This document shows positions 47,361 through 60,580 of a DNA stretch of 64,000 nt, piece after piece (position 1 is the stretch's first letter; every line of letters begins with the position of its first letter). Source of the stretch: Helopsaltes ochotensis (lineage: Eukaryota; Chordata; Aves; Passeriformes; Locustellidae); NCBI GenBank assembly GCA_013400155.1, contig VXBM01001676.1:1-64000 (forward strand), given 5' to 3'. A model generated the notes under the pieces. The model saw only the letters and a program-made list of their open reading frames with translations, made no database searches and was not told where the DNA came from. Position numbers and translations under genes: made by a program.

Positions 47361-50300
47361 AATCTGTCATCACTGTAGTCCCTGACACTAGGCAACAGCA
47401 CATTCAGCAATAGTCATGGAAAGCTTATGAGTTCTTTGTTTGTTTATTAGTGTTTAAAACTGTATGGTAAAGGAAACACATTTTCAGCGTCCCCTGTTCC
47501 CCTACTTGCAGCTGCAAATACTGCAGAAAAATGTATTGATTGTGAAATTCCTCTCAAAAGGCACAACCTGGTTTAGTGACAGGGACTTTTTAGTGGATTT
47601 TCTCTGCTCACAGAACTGAAAACCTAACTACTCTGTCAGTATTTGTACTAAGCACAACTTTAAAGTCTTGATTATGCAGATTTTAACATCCCTTGGATTT
47701 AGTTTAGGTCAATAACATCAGAATATCTAGTGCACTCATTTTTAAAAATTACTGACTGCTCGTTCATGTTATGCATTGAGAAGCAGCATATACAGTAGAT
47801 ATGATTATTAAGCCAGAACCTAGAAATCTGTCTTATCTTAGCTCTGCCATGATTTACTCTGTGATTCTTGAGCTATCCCTTCATCTTCCTAAACTTTTGT
47901 TTCCTTCCTTTTTCTATTATTGCTATGATTATTTAGAATACAGTATCTCACATGGCAAACACTCTCTCACTCTTAGCAGAAGGAGATATGACCTGAAGTG
48001 CAACATCTAAATACAGATTGTTTAAACTGTACAGATGCAGATGTAAACAAGAAACATTCACATAAATATTTCCTTTTCAGCACAAAAAAAGTAGCGTTTC
48101 TTGCTCATTCCAGTAATGTTAATTATTGCTGAATGTAGTCAAGAGTACAAGGAGAAATGCTTTTTATTTGCATATCATGCAAATCAGCTCTTTCATTTGA
48201 AGCCATCTGTTTTTATATTCCAGATGTGATACCCCACAGCAGGTTACAGATAACTCTCCTTCATCCCACAAACAAAAAAGCAGATAAAAAGGGTTTTAGT
48301 TTGGATATGGGATGCTTTTTACACACTGCTTATACTGCAAACTGTTCTAGAACATCCTACCTCAGACAATTTACCCATAACACATGCTTGTTAATGGAAA
48401 CTTGATTTTTATTAAAAAAAAGTATAAATGTTCCAAGTCAAAAATAAAAACACGTTCTTTCACCCTGCAGGCAAAAGGTATTCTATTCTTGACTTCCAAA
48501 ATGCAATGGCATCTGGAAAATCCCTTTGAGAAAACTGCACTTGTCTAACTTCAAAAGAGAGGTGTAGTATAGACCCTCAACACCTGTCCTCTCTGCTCAC
48601 AGCAGCTGGGACACCAGCAACACCTGGAAAATAAATCTACTTGCACTGAACTGCCCTTTGGACAACCCAGCTGTACCTGCAATATTACTCTGGCACTTCA
48701 GCATAAATATAGCCTTGTTTCTAACATTTTAATATCTCTACTGAATGTTGCACTTTTGCTTTAAATGCAATTTTGTGCAAATTGAAGAAATTATTCAGGC
48801 TTTGTCTATTACAGAAAACAGACCTGCTTTACAGACATGTTAAGAAAGGAATTACTGTCTCAGTTTGGGTACTTTATACCACTACAAAGGTGTCTGTACA
48901 GGAAGGATAATAAGCTACACAAATAGAAATCAGTTTTAAATGTCTATAAATGCTCTTATTTCCCAAGCTGTGGGAACTTTTTTGTTTTCAAAAATTAATT
49001 TCTTGTTGGCTTAAAACTGTAATAAAAAGACCAGATTTACTGATTCTAACTAACTGGGAAAAAATCCACAAACCCCCCAAACATACAAAACTCCCCCAGA
49101 ACAACCAAAAATAAAAAGACATCTCTGCATTATTTCCTAACATTTTGAATGAAAAATCACTGTCAGGATTTACATTAGTTCTACTCAAAGTACAATTTTA
49201 TAAGAATAACCATAAACTTATAAAATTTCTCCCATATACCAAGGTTTACCGCTGGGCTAAGAAATCCATTTTTCTTTTAGCCTGTTAGCTATTACCACTA
49301 TTCCCAGCTTTCTTAAAAGAATAAGACAGAAAGAAAAATTACAGTGTAAGTCTCTTTCAACTCCTCTCAAGTATTTCTCCAGAAAATATCACAAAAGAGG
49401 ATATTATTTGCAAGTTTATTTGTTCTCTCCATATTTTCAGCTAGTGGGTAGGCCCAGATTTGAATAATTTCAAGCAAGAATGCTTAAATTCAAGAACATA
49501 TAATTCTAAGCACCAAGTACTTGTTTTAGTCTTTGACCCTAGTGTCCAGATAAGTGCATTGCAAGCTCACATACGCAGGCTTTTGAGTAAATCCCAGTTA
49601 GATTAGATTAAATCTAGCAAGTGGATTTGACTACTGAACAGGGATAATGATCCTGATTCTGCTTGCTGCTGTAGTTTAGTCCTTCTTCAGCAACACTCTC
49701 AGGCTCTGCTCTGTCCCATGCCCCTTCATGACTGTCATGAGCAAGGATTGCTGCATTGGGTTCCACTGCAGCCTGATCAGCACATGGTGAAACTTACCTT
49801 GCCAGCTACACAAAGGCTACACAAAAGCCTAAAGAAGCTGTAGGAACAGAGTCTTTAGCAATCCTTAGGCTCACGCTGTTTTTATTTCTCTAAGGCCCTG
49901 GCCCTCCCTGTCTCAGATCAATAGCTGTGAGCTGGCAGTGGCCCCTGCACACCTGGTCCTTGCAAGGCTGGTCCGTGTTGCTCAGTCGCTCCCCCGCAGC
50001 CCTGCAGTAGGCTTCATTAGTCATGATGGATAAACTGCCCTGCTCATCAGAATGCCAAGGGGTGCTGACCCCTGCACGCCTTCGTGCCGGGTGCAGCTGC
50101 TGCACCCTTGAGGGATTTGTGAACAGCGCCATGGAACACAGCCCCTGGCTTGCACCAGCTCTTGTCCCTCGCTTTTTTGTTCATATTGGCCTTGCCTAAA
50201 GCTTTGCTAAAGTGATGATATTTGCATTATATGCTGCTTCTCCTGCTGATTTGTGATGAAAATGCAGGTTTCCACACTCCATCTCAAGCAAGGCAGTGAC

Positions 50301-53300
50301 TGAGTCATTGGTCCCAAACCATTGATGCTGGCATCTATCCTTCACAAAGGCATTTGTGTCATTAGCTTCAGACAAGGTTACAAAATGTAAAAATATCTAC
50401 AGCCTTGTGACTTAGATGGTCTGCAGTTTAAAAACAAAGATCACAAGTAGCAAAACCTTGAATTTACAGAAAAACAGACCACACTGTTACACCTTTATTC
50501 AGGATGATATTTACATTTCTGGAATGCCTCAAGCTGCTACCAGTCTACAGATTTATAAAGCAAATCAGGATTAGAAAGTCCTGTGTTTATGCAGATCTGT
50601 TCTTTTAACACTGCCACAGAAAAGAAATGTCAGAAACCATATTTTCTTCAGCTTCCAGGAAAAAAAAATCACATGTCTGAAGATTTTCTCTTCCTTTCTC
50701 TCCTAAACTCCTGCATTTCAATTTATGGTATTGAACAACCTAATAATCTTAGAGATTCATATTTTTTTATTATACATTTGTTTTATTCCTTTCTTACACC
50801 TTCATTTTTAGAGTGTAAAGATTATCCACCTGACAGAGAATATAGATGTGAAGTTTTTTTCTCTACCTAATCTGTTTGTAGAGGTAAATTACACCTCTCA
50901 ACACGATGGAAGTGTCATGTTGTTGCTTCATTCCCAGAAAAGTTTCTTTCAGTTTCTCCAGAAGCAGACATTTGCCAGAGCAGACACCGGATTAAAAGTG
51001 GAGAAAAATATCTGCTCCGTATATATTAGTTGCAGATCTGTCGGTGTCACTAGAACTGGTGACCCAGGCAAGAATTCCAGATCATGTGTTTCCCTTGAAA
51101 TCCTGGAACATTTAATGCTTTCATTAGAAACTTTCTAAAGAAACTATATCGTCTGATTCCCAGTAAATATAGAAGAGCACACAAAATACAAGCCATTCAC
51201 CAAAATCTAATACGCGGATAAAAAGATATCCCTTCGTTTTGAGTCTTATTTCTGAAGGTTCTGAATACTAGTGATGACACACGAGTATTGTATCACACAG
51301 AAAGTCAGAAGTGGGACTTTCAGTACAGGTTTCTTGCATGTAGACAATGAGGAGTGGTCACTTCTCTTGTATTCCTTGCCCATTATGGGCTCACTGAGCA
51401 GCAGGAGCATCTCCTCACTGCCTAGATGCAGTTGCACTCCATCAGGTTTGGATAGCTATCATCTGGGCATTGCTCTGAGAGTTGCAGCCAATGTGCACAA
51501 GGGCAGATGGACTAGGGCACGGGGAGAGGGGAGCCAACAGATCTGTATAGGCCTGCAGCAAGAGTCTGGTGCAGCCCTGCCCCGGGCAGGCAGAGTCCCA
51601 GCAGAGATGATGCTGGGGCTGGGGGCAGCACGGGGGAGAAGGCCCTGTGGTTTCCGTAGGATTAGGATTGTGGCTCAATGAATGAGTAAACTCTTTCACC
51701 AAGGCTGAAACCAGGAACATTTTCAGAGCTCTCATTTTCCCCCTACAAGTTTAAATGGAACCAAAACAATAAAGTTGTTAAGAAGATAAGGTGGAAAATA
51801 GGAAGCTTATGATATGTCTTCAACTTATGTCTTCAATGCTTTAAGCTTTCTTTTTTTGGAAAATATTTATTACAGTGTTACAGCTAGATTAAATATGATG
51901 AATGGATCTCTCCTATGGGAATAAACTAAATTAAACCAGGAAGAAACCAAACGTAATTATGTTGCATTTTGTATAATCGTGCAGAGGGAATTCCTTATTC
52001 TGATACAGTACTTTACCTTTGGTAAGACTTATACTTCATCAATTAGAATAATATTTTTTAAAATTTAAAACAAAGAGTCATATGAGGAAAATAATAAATA
52101 TATTTTTGAAATCTTTTTACCTTTCATATCTGAATGATATATAGCAAGTCAACATGAAATGTGGTGTTCCTGCTGGCAGATTGTACCATATATTAAATAC
52201 ATGCTGCATGTCCTTGTTTAAATTATAGGGGAAAAATATATGATCTAGTTAACAAGACTATATTTTATTTTGAAAAAATCCATTAATTTATAAAACCTTA
52301 CTTCCCTTACATTGGGCAGATGTAAAATATAGTCATTATTGTCTACCTAAACTGCAGAAATAGACAGATTACACACAGAAAAGGAGGACATGGTAAAGAG
52401 CAAAAGCTATATTCATCATCACATAGGAAAATTAAGTGCTATAACAAGAAGGTTAACTCTTAAAATAAATGTATGTTTTAAAAAATATAACACTGTGCCA
52501 TTCACAGATTAAAAGACACAGCTCAGACATAGTACCCAAAGTCTTTGGCACTTTTTGACTAATGTGTTTTGGGGAGGGTCAGCAGGTGAGCTTGAGAGGA
52601 TATGCATGTTGATCTGGTGCCCAGAACCAGGCTGACCCTGACCACATCATCCCAAAAGGGCTCTATGGCCAGCACTACACCTCCATGGTTGGCATCTCCA
52701 TGACAGCGTATTGGTCCTGTCTTGGCACACACTTCCAAGAAGCTCTTTTGAAGCTATAGTAAAGGACAGGTTATTTTGGGTGAAATTTTAAGTATCTGGG
52801 AACAGCTAACAGTAAACAGTGTTAAAACTTAATTAAATGTAGCAACAGTCAAGTATTTCTGTGTTAGCATGTTGACAGAAAACATCACTCTTAAGTGTCG
52901 ACTTTTTGTATGCTTACTTCTCCAATAATAATCAAATTTCCATTCAAAGAAATCCATGCTATGCAATTGCAAGATTAAAAGAATATAAAGCCTTTTTAAA
53001 AACAATATCTCTTTCATTAATGATTTTGCTAGTGTTGGATCAGTTTACTAGCAGTTAAATAAATTATGCCACTGAGGTCAAGGGAAGAAGTACTCTGGAC
53101 ATATCCTGGGTTTCTGTGATTTATCTGGAGCACACAGACCTGCAACAGAAAAATAAATCTGTTTATTCCTTTATATATTGACAATGGACTGCCCATATAT
53201 AGGTATGGAACACAGAAGTGGACAATGAATATTTTTGCATCATTTTAGATCATTAGTATTAGAGGAACTTGACTGTTGACTGTAATGAGGAGGCAGATTC

Positions 53301-54299
53301 AACAATTCTCTCATTACTTCCTGCATAAAGAAATGTAAACAACCATAGGTCTCCTCCCTGCTGAGATGAGTGGAGCATAGTCAATAAAAATGCAACAAAG
53401 GGAATGATTCAATGAATGCATAACGCTGAATTAGGAGTCTGGAAAGCCAAATATATTATCCAGATCTACTAATGTGTATTAATTGACAAATGATGTGCTC
53501 TGAGTCTCTGTAATAAACACATGTTCTGCCATAAATTAAATGTTCTGTTAATTTTATTTCAAAACTCATGCAGAAAATTTATACTGCCCGCTCATTTTGG
53601 CATTCTTTGTACAGGAAATATATTAACTGAGAATTCTTCTTGTTTTGGAGAAGACTATTTTGCTTGCAGTAGATCCATTTAAAATATCTATCTCAGTCAG
53701 TTTTATATTAAGCAAGGGAAAAAAAATGACACCTAGGTGCCAGCAAGCCTATTAAAATATATAATTTTTTAAAATCTATGTATAAGGATACAGCTTCCTA
53801 CAGCTGTGAACTTTGGGCTAGAAGCATCAGTTTCAGTCTCAACTTATATTTTATGAACATGAAAAGTCAGACCAGATCAACAAAGCATCTTCATGGTCTG
53901 TCAGATATCAAGGTTGTTTTGCAGCCCTGTCATTTAAAAAGGCTAATCTCAGAGGTCTGTTAAATAAGGGAGCTCTAACACAGGTACAAAATCCTCACTA
54001 AACTTTACATTACAGAGACATAACACTTTTTGTTGAAGGGCATGCACTTCCCATTCCCTGGGTGGACAAAACTTCTGGTTCCAAATCTTTCTCATTCAAA
54101 AACAACAGAGGGGCAACAAAAACGTTTATCAGGCTGACAAACCTTTCCCAAAGATGCTCTGATTTGCCTGACTAAGGGCTGCATGTAAAAGACATGTTTT
54201 GTGGTGGCTTCATGCACTTCATGGGATGCTTCATTATGTGGCACAAGTTTTCAGCACCACTGAAATTGCACAGAGAATGCAGGGTTAAGATTTGGACTC
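47361..54299. other. Unique sequence without recognisable genes
   Basis: No gene is recognised. Two patches are richer in G and C: 49885-50165 (80-codon minus frame, CCGGGTGCAG-type text) and 51360-51680 (136-codon plus frame and 97-codon minus frame, Gly/Ala/Arg rich). Both resemble fragments of unrecognised repeats or regulatory DNA. A patch at 52560-52760 also reads like an old repeat but I cannot assign it. The rest is AT-rich. Confidence 0.5.
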
Positions 54300-54705
54300 A
54301 CAGTGCAGGACAGGTCTTGATGCATAGCAATGAGTCCAGTGCAGGGTCCTCAAGATGGTCAGGGCTATGGAAAAGAATAAGCAAGGGAAATAGAGGTTGC
54401 TTGGATGGTTTGGCCTGAGGAAGAAAAGGGGAATGGGAGAACTCGCTGCTGTTGTGTTGAAGGTGGAGAGACAGGAAGCAACAAGCACACAGGAAATTCT
54501 GGTTTATCATTAAGAACACTTTTTCTTCATGACAATGGACAATCAGTTAGAAGTAGCTCAGAGAGGTTGTGTGTGTCTATCTTTAGAGAGGCTCGACCCT
54601 CAACTAAACATGGTTCTGAGCAATGTATTCTCATTATCCCTGCTTTATACACGGAATAGGACTACAAAACTCCTTCAGCTCTTTTGATATCATGGAAAGT
54701 GATTA
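54300..54705 (+). mobile_element. CR1 LINE 3' fragment, plus strand, very diverged
   Basis: Phrases in CR1 order can be followed on the plus strand: GAGTCCAGTGCAGGGTCCTC with CAAGATGGTCAGGG (54330-54365), GGTTTGGCCTGAGGAAGAAA (54407 on), ACAATGGACAATCAGTTAGA (54532 on), CTCAGAGAGGTTGTG and CATGGTTCTGAGCAATG, then CCCTGCTTTATACACGGAAT and a decayed 3' end. The frames at 54194-54659 and their minus-strand shadows are translations of the repeat. The 3' octamer tail is not preserved. Confidence 0.8.
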
Positions 54706-55809
54706 TATGACCATTAGCATATATTATTGGTTTACTACAAGCTTTCCCTGCTCTTGAGCCTGCCCTGATCATGAAAAGAGAAGTGCAGTGCTGTTACCAC
54801 ATGTTACTTAAGTAAAGTCAGGAAATTAAAATATTTTACCCACCTGCTCTTGCAAAGAGGCTGTCCAGAGAGACCCATAGATAAAAGGCAAGTGAGACGG
54901 ATTCCAAGTTCCATATTCATATTCATTTAGTACACCAAGGAAAAGAGTGATAAAGCCCCAGTGCTAGACTGATAGTATGGCCTGTAACATCTCAGTTTTA
55001 AGAACACTACAATAAACCACATGAGGTGTGAATATCCAGTGCACATTGGTGGCCCAGCTCCACAGGTCATTCAGTGACCTATGACATACCATAAGTGTAG
55101 AGTCAGGCAAGGAGGCACAAAGGAATAAAAGGGAACTCTTATCAACTAGATTGATTTTAGCAGAGGAATCAAATTTCAAATAAGAACATCCTATTTTAGT
55201 TCAGGAATTTCAGAAATCCTATAGGACTGCGTCTCTAGGTTGATTTTTGTCTTAACATACAGTAATAGCATGTTTTATTCTCACTTTTACTGTTGATTGG
55301 TTCTTACTACATTCCTTGAGAGAGACTTGAAAGAACACTACATGTAAACATTACATGAAATGCAATTCAGCAATGTATGTCTCCTACCCCAAGAATAGTT
55401 TGGCTTTATAGCCTCAAGATCCAGAAATTTATAACTTCATTTGGCTAGGACTCCCTTACTGATTTATTTGGATAACTTCCAATACTGAGTTATTTGAATA
55501 CCTTATAATTCTTATTTTCACAGAAATAAAATTCAGGAGAGACTACTAAATTATGTTTCCTAACTTCCCTGGTCTGCCACTGCAGTAAAACCTGAAGTAG
55601 AGTGTACACTTTCACAGCTGAGATTAATTTAGTCTATTACAAATAAATTTGAAGGATAATTACTATTTAAGACAGTTCTGAATTTTCCCCAGTGGGACCC
55701 AGCTGCTGAAATGCAAGGAATTGGGTTGCAGGACAACCATCTGTCAAACTTCTGTCTGCATCTTCCAAGAGGATCTCATCACCAGGGTATTAATTCAGCA
55801 ATAAAAACT
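54706..55809. other. Unique AT-rich sequence without recognisable genes
   Basis: This lies between two CR1 copies of the same orientation. No gene recognised. A 71-codon minus frame at 54964-55179 has no domain. Confidence 0.55.
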
Positions 55810-57233
55810 GAAACCAGGTTCCTTCAGGCACATGGAAGAAAAAAAGTTAACTAGGAATAGTCAGCATCAAACTGTCAGGGACAAATTCTGTCTTACCAAG
55901 CTGATTGCTTTTTGTTATGACATGAGTGGAGCTGTGGACAAGGGATAGTGCCCACCTTGGCTTTAGCAAGATGGCATGACTTCTGTTAGAAATGTTGTAG
56001 ACAAATTGGCAGGATACAACCTGATAAGTAAATGAGAATTTGTGTGGAAAATAGACTAGAGAGCTCAAAGAGATGTGTCAGCTCTATTGGTTATTAGTAG
56101 CTAGTGGCACCCAGCAAGGGACTCGGAGACAAAACCGTAAAATGTTTTTATAGATAACCTAGATTGTAGGACAGAGTGCACTTTCAACATGTTTGCAGCT
56201 GATATCAAACTGGTGGTGGGAAGGATGGGGTTGGGAGAACAGCCAATAATCTGAAGGCCAGTGCAGAGGAGGTCCTCTGAAAGATTGAGAAATTGGCTGA
56301 CAACAATCAGCCACCTTCGGTTCTGTGAGGGCAAACACAATGTCCTGCATGTACAGAATAATGTTAAACAACAGTACAAGCTCTGACAAAGAGCCAAAGG
56401 AACCCTGTATACAAGACTGAGGCATTCTGGTAGGCAGAAAGAGTCTTCAAGGACCCTTTGCAGCAAAATATGCCAAAGGTGGGCGCTCTTTTTCTCAGAG
56501 TCACAACAGCAACAAGGATGACCCTATCTTGACCTGCTGCTCAGCATCAGTGAGACCATATTGGTAGCTCAGGTCCAAGGTTTGGGATCCTGGCACAGGA
56601 TAAAGTCTTGAATATAATCTGCTGGAAGGTCCCTACAGTGGCTGGAGCTGGAGCAGAACATGTAGAAGAGAAGGTGGAGACTGCTGGTTTGGTTCTGCCC
56701 AGGGATTAGTAGGTGAAGCAGATGAGGTCAAGGACAGAGATGGGGGATGCTACTCTTGTACACAGCCTCGTGAGGGGACTACAGTGGGTACAGAGCAGTG
56801 AGGGAGGCTCCAAAGAGTTTGTGGAATCTCCATCCTCAGATATCTTCAAATCTCAGTGGCATGAGGTCCAAGGTCCTTGTCCATTTCCATGGCTTTTCCT
56901 GCAAAAGGAAGAAGGCTCCACAGATGTGTGATTTCCTGCTGTTTGACACACTGCCTTACATAGTACCCGTTCTCTGGTGATGAGCTTCCTGCTTCGGCTA
57001 CAGGAGGCATTGTGCTTTCAGGCCCTTGCCCTGCTGGGGGGCTTCACCCAGACATCTGCACAAGTTGCCCAGAGAAGCTCTGGATGCCCCTGAAAGAGTC
57101 CAATCAGATTGGATTTGGGCTCTGAAAAACCTGCTGTAGTTGAAGGGGCCCCTGCCCACAACAGGGGGGTTGGAAACATAACTTTTAATGTCACTTCTAA
57201 CCCAAAGAATCCCATGATTTCATGATTTTATGA
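55810..57233 (+). mobile_element. CR1 LINE, 5' truncated, plus strand, about 1.4 kb
   Basis: This is the longest CR1 copy in the window. The RT region is visible around 56105-56220: a decayed line for the CR1 RT motif B region, then FAADIKLVVG (frame starting near 56190) in place of the FADDTKL catalytic motif C. This is followed by ORF2 C-terminal and 3' UTR text, including GAATCTCCATCCTCAGATAT (56822 on), GGCCCCTGCCCACAACAGGG (57147 on) and CTTCTAACCCAAAGAATCCC. It ends in the octamer-like tail ATGATTTCATGATTTTATGA (57213-57232). Stops and frameshifts run throughout. The minus frames at 56101-56466 and the plus frame at 56713-56931 are shadows of the repeat. Confidence 0.92.
56185..56225 (+). 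pseudogene. CR1 reverse-transcriptase motif C remnant
   Basis: The frame reads TFNMFAADIKLVVG where active CR1 has FADDTKL. The middle catalytic aspartate is changed to alanine (AAD for ADD), one more sign that the copy is dead. Confidence 0.75.
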
Positions 57234-60200
57234 ATTCACACAAGGTTGTTAGATGCCAAAAGCCAAAGAGATGGTTGGCTACTACTGATATGGCTGGCCA
57301 CTACTGTTAAGTTAAATAAATTATGTAGAACCATATGACATAATACATACTTTAAACTAAAACAGATATTGTTTCTGCAACCAGTATTTTGGGAAGAAAA
57401 AATGTTTACAATCATTCAAATCCTAGCCAGTTTTCATTAAAGAACTCTTATAAATACTTCTCATTTTTGAGAATGTAGCCCTTCAAAATTTCAATTCCAT
57501 ATGGCAAGGCTGAGCTTTGAGATGATTTCTGCTGTTTTTTTCAACACATACTGTTGACATTTAGGGGGGAGGGGAGTAAATGATAGAAATTGTTGTACAC
57601 TATGAACTTCATCTTACATACAATTTTTTTATCACACTCAAGATTAATCAGAATATGTTTCTTGTGGAATTTGAAATTTTTAGCTAAATGTCTGTCTGTC
57701 AAGAATTTATTGAGCAGATTTCTTTGCCACAAAATATAAGCTTCTCCTCTAATTGTAAATATTTTATGGATATTTTGAAATATCTCCTTTGGGTAAAAGG
57801 CGAAAAAGCGAGACAGAAATAAAATTGAAAAATTTTCTTTTTTTACACTGGATGTGAGTATAATTTGGAGTCTACCACCACTTTTCTAACCAGTAACATG
57901 TATTTCAATGTCTGAATTTCTCTGACTTAAAGCTCAACACTGTGAGACACCCAGAATGGTAGGCTTGCATACATTCCTGAGAAAAAGGCAGGTTTTCCTT
58001 CCCATATTGCCCAGTGTAGTGCCCTGCATTGCCATGACAGAGGGCTGCATCTCGCCTTTCGCTGTATCCATAGCCACAGCTGTGTGCTTGCTCCCAGACC
58101 ACAAATGGGGATGGTGGTGAAGTCTCACAAGTTTCAGCTGCAAGGATTAAACAACAGCAAGCAAGAAGCATCATCATATAAATTAAATGCATCAATACAT
58201 GTAGCAGGTGAAAAGGGTAGCAAGTGGCCAGGGTGTCGCTACTGGCAGGCATTTCTCCGTTGAGAAGGAGATAATGATGGTCTTGCTGTTCAGACCACGA
58301 GGCAAAGAAGCAGGGAGAGGATTTCTGCAGCAGTTTTTGATCTGTTTTTTCTCCTCTCTGTGCTAAATTCTCCTTCCTTGTTCACCCAGCCAGACTGTTC
58401 CCAGTTTTGTGTTGGTGAAGGTTCATGCACACTATGAAGGTTCAGAGTTACGTGGGTGCTTGGGACATCTCTAAAGCATGTGTCAAGGCAGGCACCAAGC
58501 AAAGCAGGCTGATGAGCAAAGACCACACGAGAGCAAGCCTGTTGTCAGTCCCCAGAGGGTCTGGTAGTGCTACAATTATCAGTCAGCACCACTATTTTTA
58601 AAGGACATTCATTCTGTTCTGTGCTACTGATTGAGTTATTCTTTGATAGAGGTCTGTTTGCGACAAAATTCAAATGTTTCATACTATTAAAATTTCTCTA
58701 TAAGAAAGTCAATGGCAGTGTCAACAGAATATGAAAAAAATGCACCTATTTATATAATATCGTTTATTTTCATGTACATCTGTTAGTTCAAGCCAAATGA
58801 TTTTTAACTGTTTGTGCTGTCCCCTGACATAAGCCCTGATGAAATCAATTATTTATGCACTATGCCATATGTCTGAAAGTTATTCTAAGATGTGATGGAT
58901 GCAGATTTGTTTCTGGTAAATCTGAACAGCCCCATTTCCTCAGTAGGCAGAGTAAAAAAGACGAGTAAAAAAAGAAAGTACCTCCTTATCATAGTACCTC
59001 CATATCAAGCGAATTCTGAAAAGAAATTAACTACTTTAATATTTAGCTTAAAAGTATTGCTATGAGCAAATACTGTTGAGGTTTTTTAAAATTTGTTCCA
59101 AAATGAATGAAATAAGAACATCAATAACTGTAAATTTAACAATTTAATTAGGCATACGATCATTAAAGGTGACATTCATCCCTCACCATAAAAACCCAAA
59201 TAATTGGGTAATGTGGATAGGGTTAATTAGATACTTTTTATAGACCTCTATAAAGGGATGTGTAATACAACATTTGATAAATAAAATAAGGATATATTAC
59301 TGTAAACATATTAGCGTAATGCTGTGACAGGGATTTTTAAATGTGCAGGGTTGGAAATTTCAAAATTACACCTCCCACAGCAACTGTATCTCAGCAATAA
59401 TGCATATATAAAAATGTCAAGTCTAATTCTACATAGTGTACTGTATTAAAAATTGTCTTTGTGACTGAGTAGATTTATTTAGGACTGTTTTGGGATTCAG
59501 AAGCTCCGCAGAATGTCTCAGGGCTACTGTTCCCCAATTCAGCAAAGTGTTTAAGCATCTAATATTGGGCATTCAGCCATTCTATTTGACATCACCTTCA
59601 ATCATAGAGTTATAGCCAAAAATGAAATCAGTGTTTCACTGAAATAGAGCCATAACATATGTTTTATGTAGCCAAAATCTCACTTTGATTTCCCGGTGGG
59701 AGAAGCTACGTAATGCTAAGCCTGCTATATATGTTGACATAATTTCTTTCCAATGGCTTTATTTAAGCCCTGCCATATTCACTGGTATTTGTTGCTGACC
59801 CACAGAGAAAAACTAAATTCAAGCTGTAACTTGAATAATATAAGTCCTGACCCTATAAAATAGTCAGCCTCTTCTGCCTCCATTGTCAATTGCAAATGGT
59901 TTTATTCCACACAATATGTGGTGTAAGGCACAGATTTCAAGCCACAGATTTATGAGAAATTCATACTTAGTGCAGGCAAAATGGCATGGATAGTAAACAA
60001 ACATATTTTAGGGACCGTGACACCCATAATTTTTTTTTGTTTAGATTCTGTGAGATGACCCACCTAGCTACCCTTCAAGGACATCAGAAACTTCAAATTA
60101 GAGAGAGGCAAATGAAACCATAACTTGGATTCATCTAAATGACTGCCAGCAACTTCAGTTACAGCATGAAAAAATTCTGGTGGGAGTGTGGTATGACTAG

Positions 60201-60370
60201 GAGAGACATTTTGGGGAAAATATGCATAAAGAGAAAGTTACATGTTAGTATATAACTAAAACAGTCTGTATGTAAAGACTGGCCTGCAGTTATAGTTTGC
60301 ACAAATTAGGTTCCTTACCATATTGGTGCAGAAATATCTGCATATCCTGGAGGTTGAGAACTGCAGACTG
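57234..60370. other. Unique sequence without recognisable genes; one secreted-like frame
   Basis: Mostly AT-rich DNA. A 115-codon minus-strand frame at 57905-58252 contains, from an internal Met, a hydrophobic stretch (MHLIYMMMLLACCCLILAA) like a signal peptide and then a Cys-containing tail. A polypyrimidine-poor AG (CCTTGCAG) falls inside it on the minus strand near 58138. No family matches, and the frame may be chance. A 78-codon minus frame at 58290-58526 lies upstream of it. I see no transposon here. Confidence 0.4.
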
Positions 60371-60449
60371 AAACAAAAAAAAACAAAAAAAACCCCCCAA
60401 AAACCCAAAAAACCCCAAACCAAACCAAACCAAACCAAAAAAAAAAAAC

Positions 60450-60503
<54 letters not shown>

Positions 60504-60580
60504 AAAAAAAAAAAAAAAACACAACCCCCCAAAAACAAACAAACAAAAACAACAAAAACAAAAACAACAACTACAAAAAA
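60371..60580. repeat. Poly(A) tract with (AAACC)n and CCCCAA units
   Basis: A-rich sequence with C runs (60371-60415) leads into about four AAACC units (60415-60437). Then comes a long poly(A) core with single C interruptions (60439-60519) and AAC/AAAAC units to about 60580. The overlapping Lys-rich and Phe-rich frames are translations of the tract. The motif AAACC is the same as in the 7047 array. Confidence 0.95.

Noticed and set aside
52560..52760. A GC-moderate stretch that reads like a repeat
   Set aside because: No consensus phrase could be matched to a family.
56101..56466. A 121-codon minus-strand frame with Leu-rich and Cys-rich text
   Set aside because: It is the antisense of CR1 reverse-transcriptase sequence.
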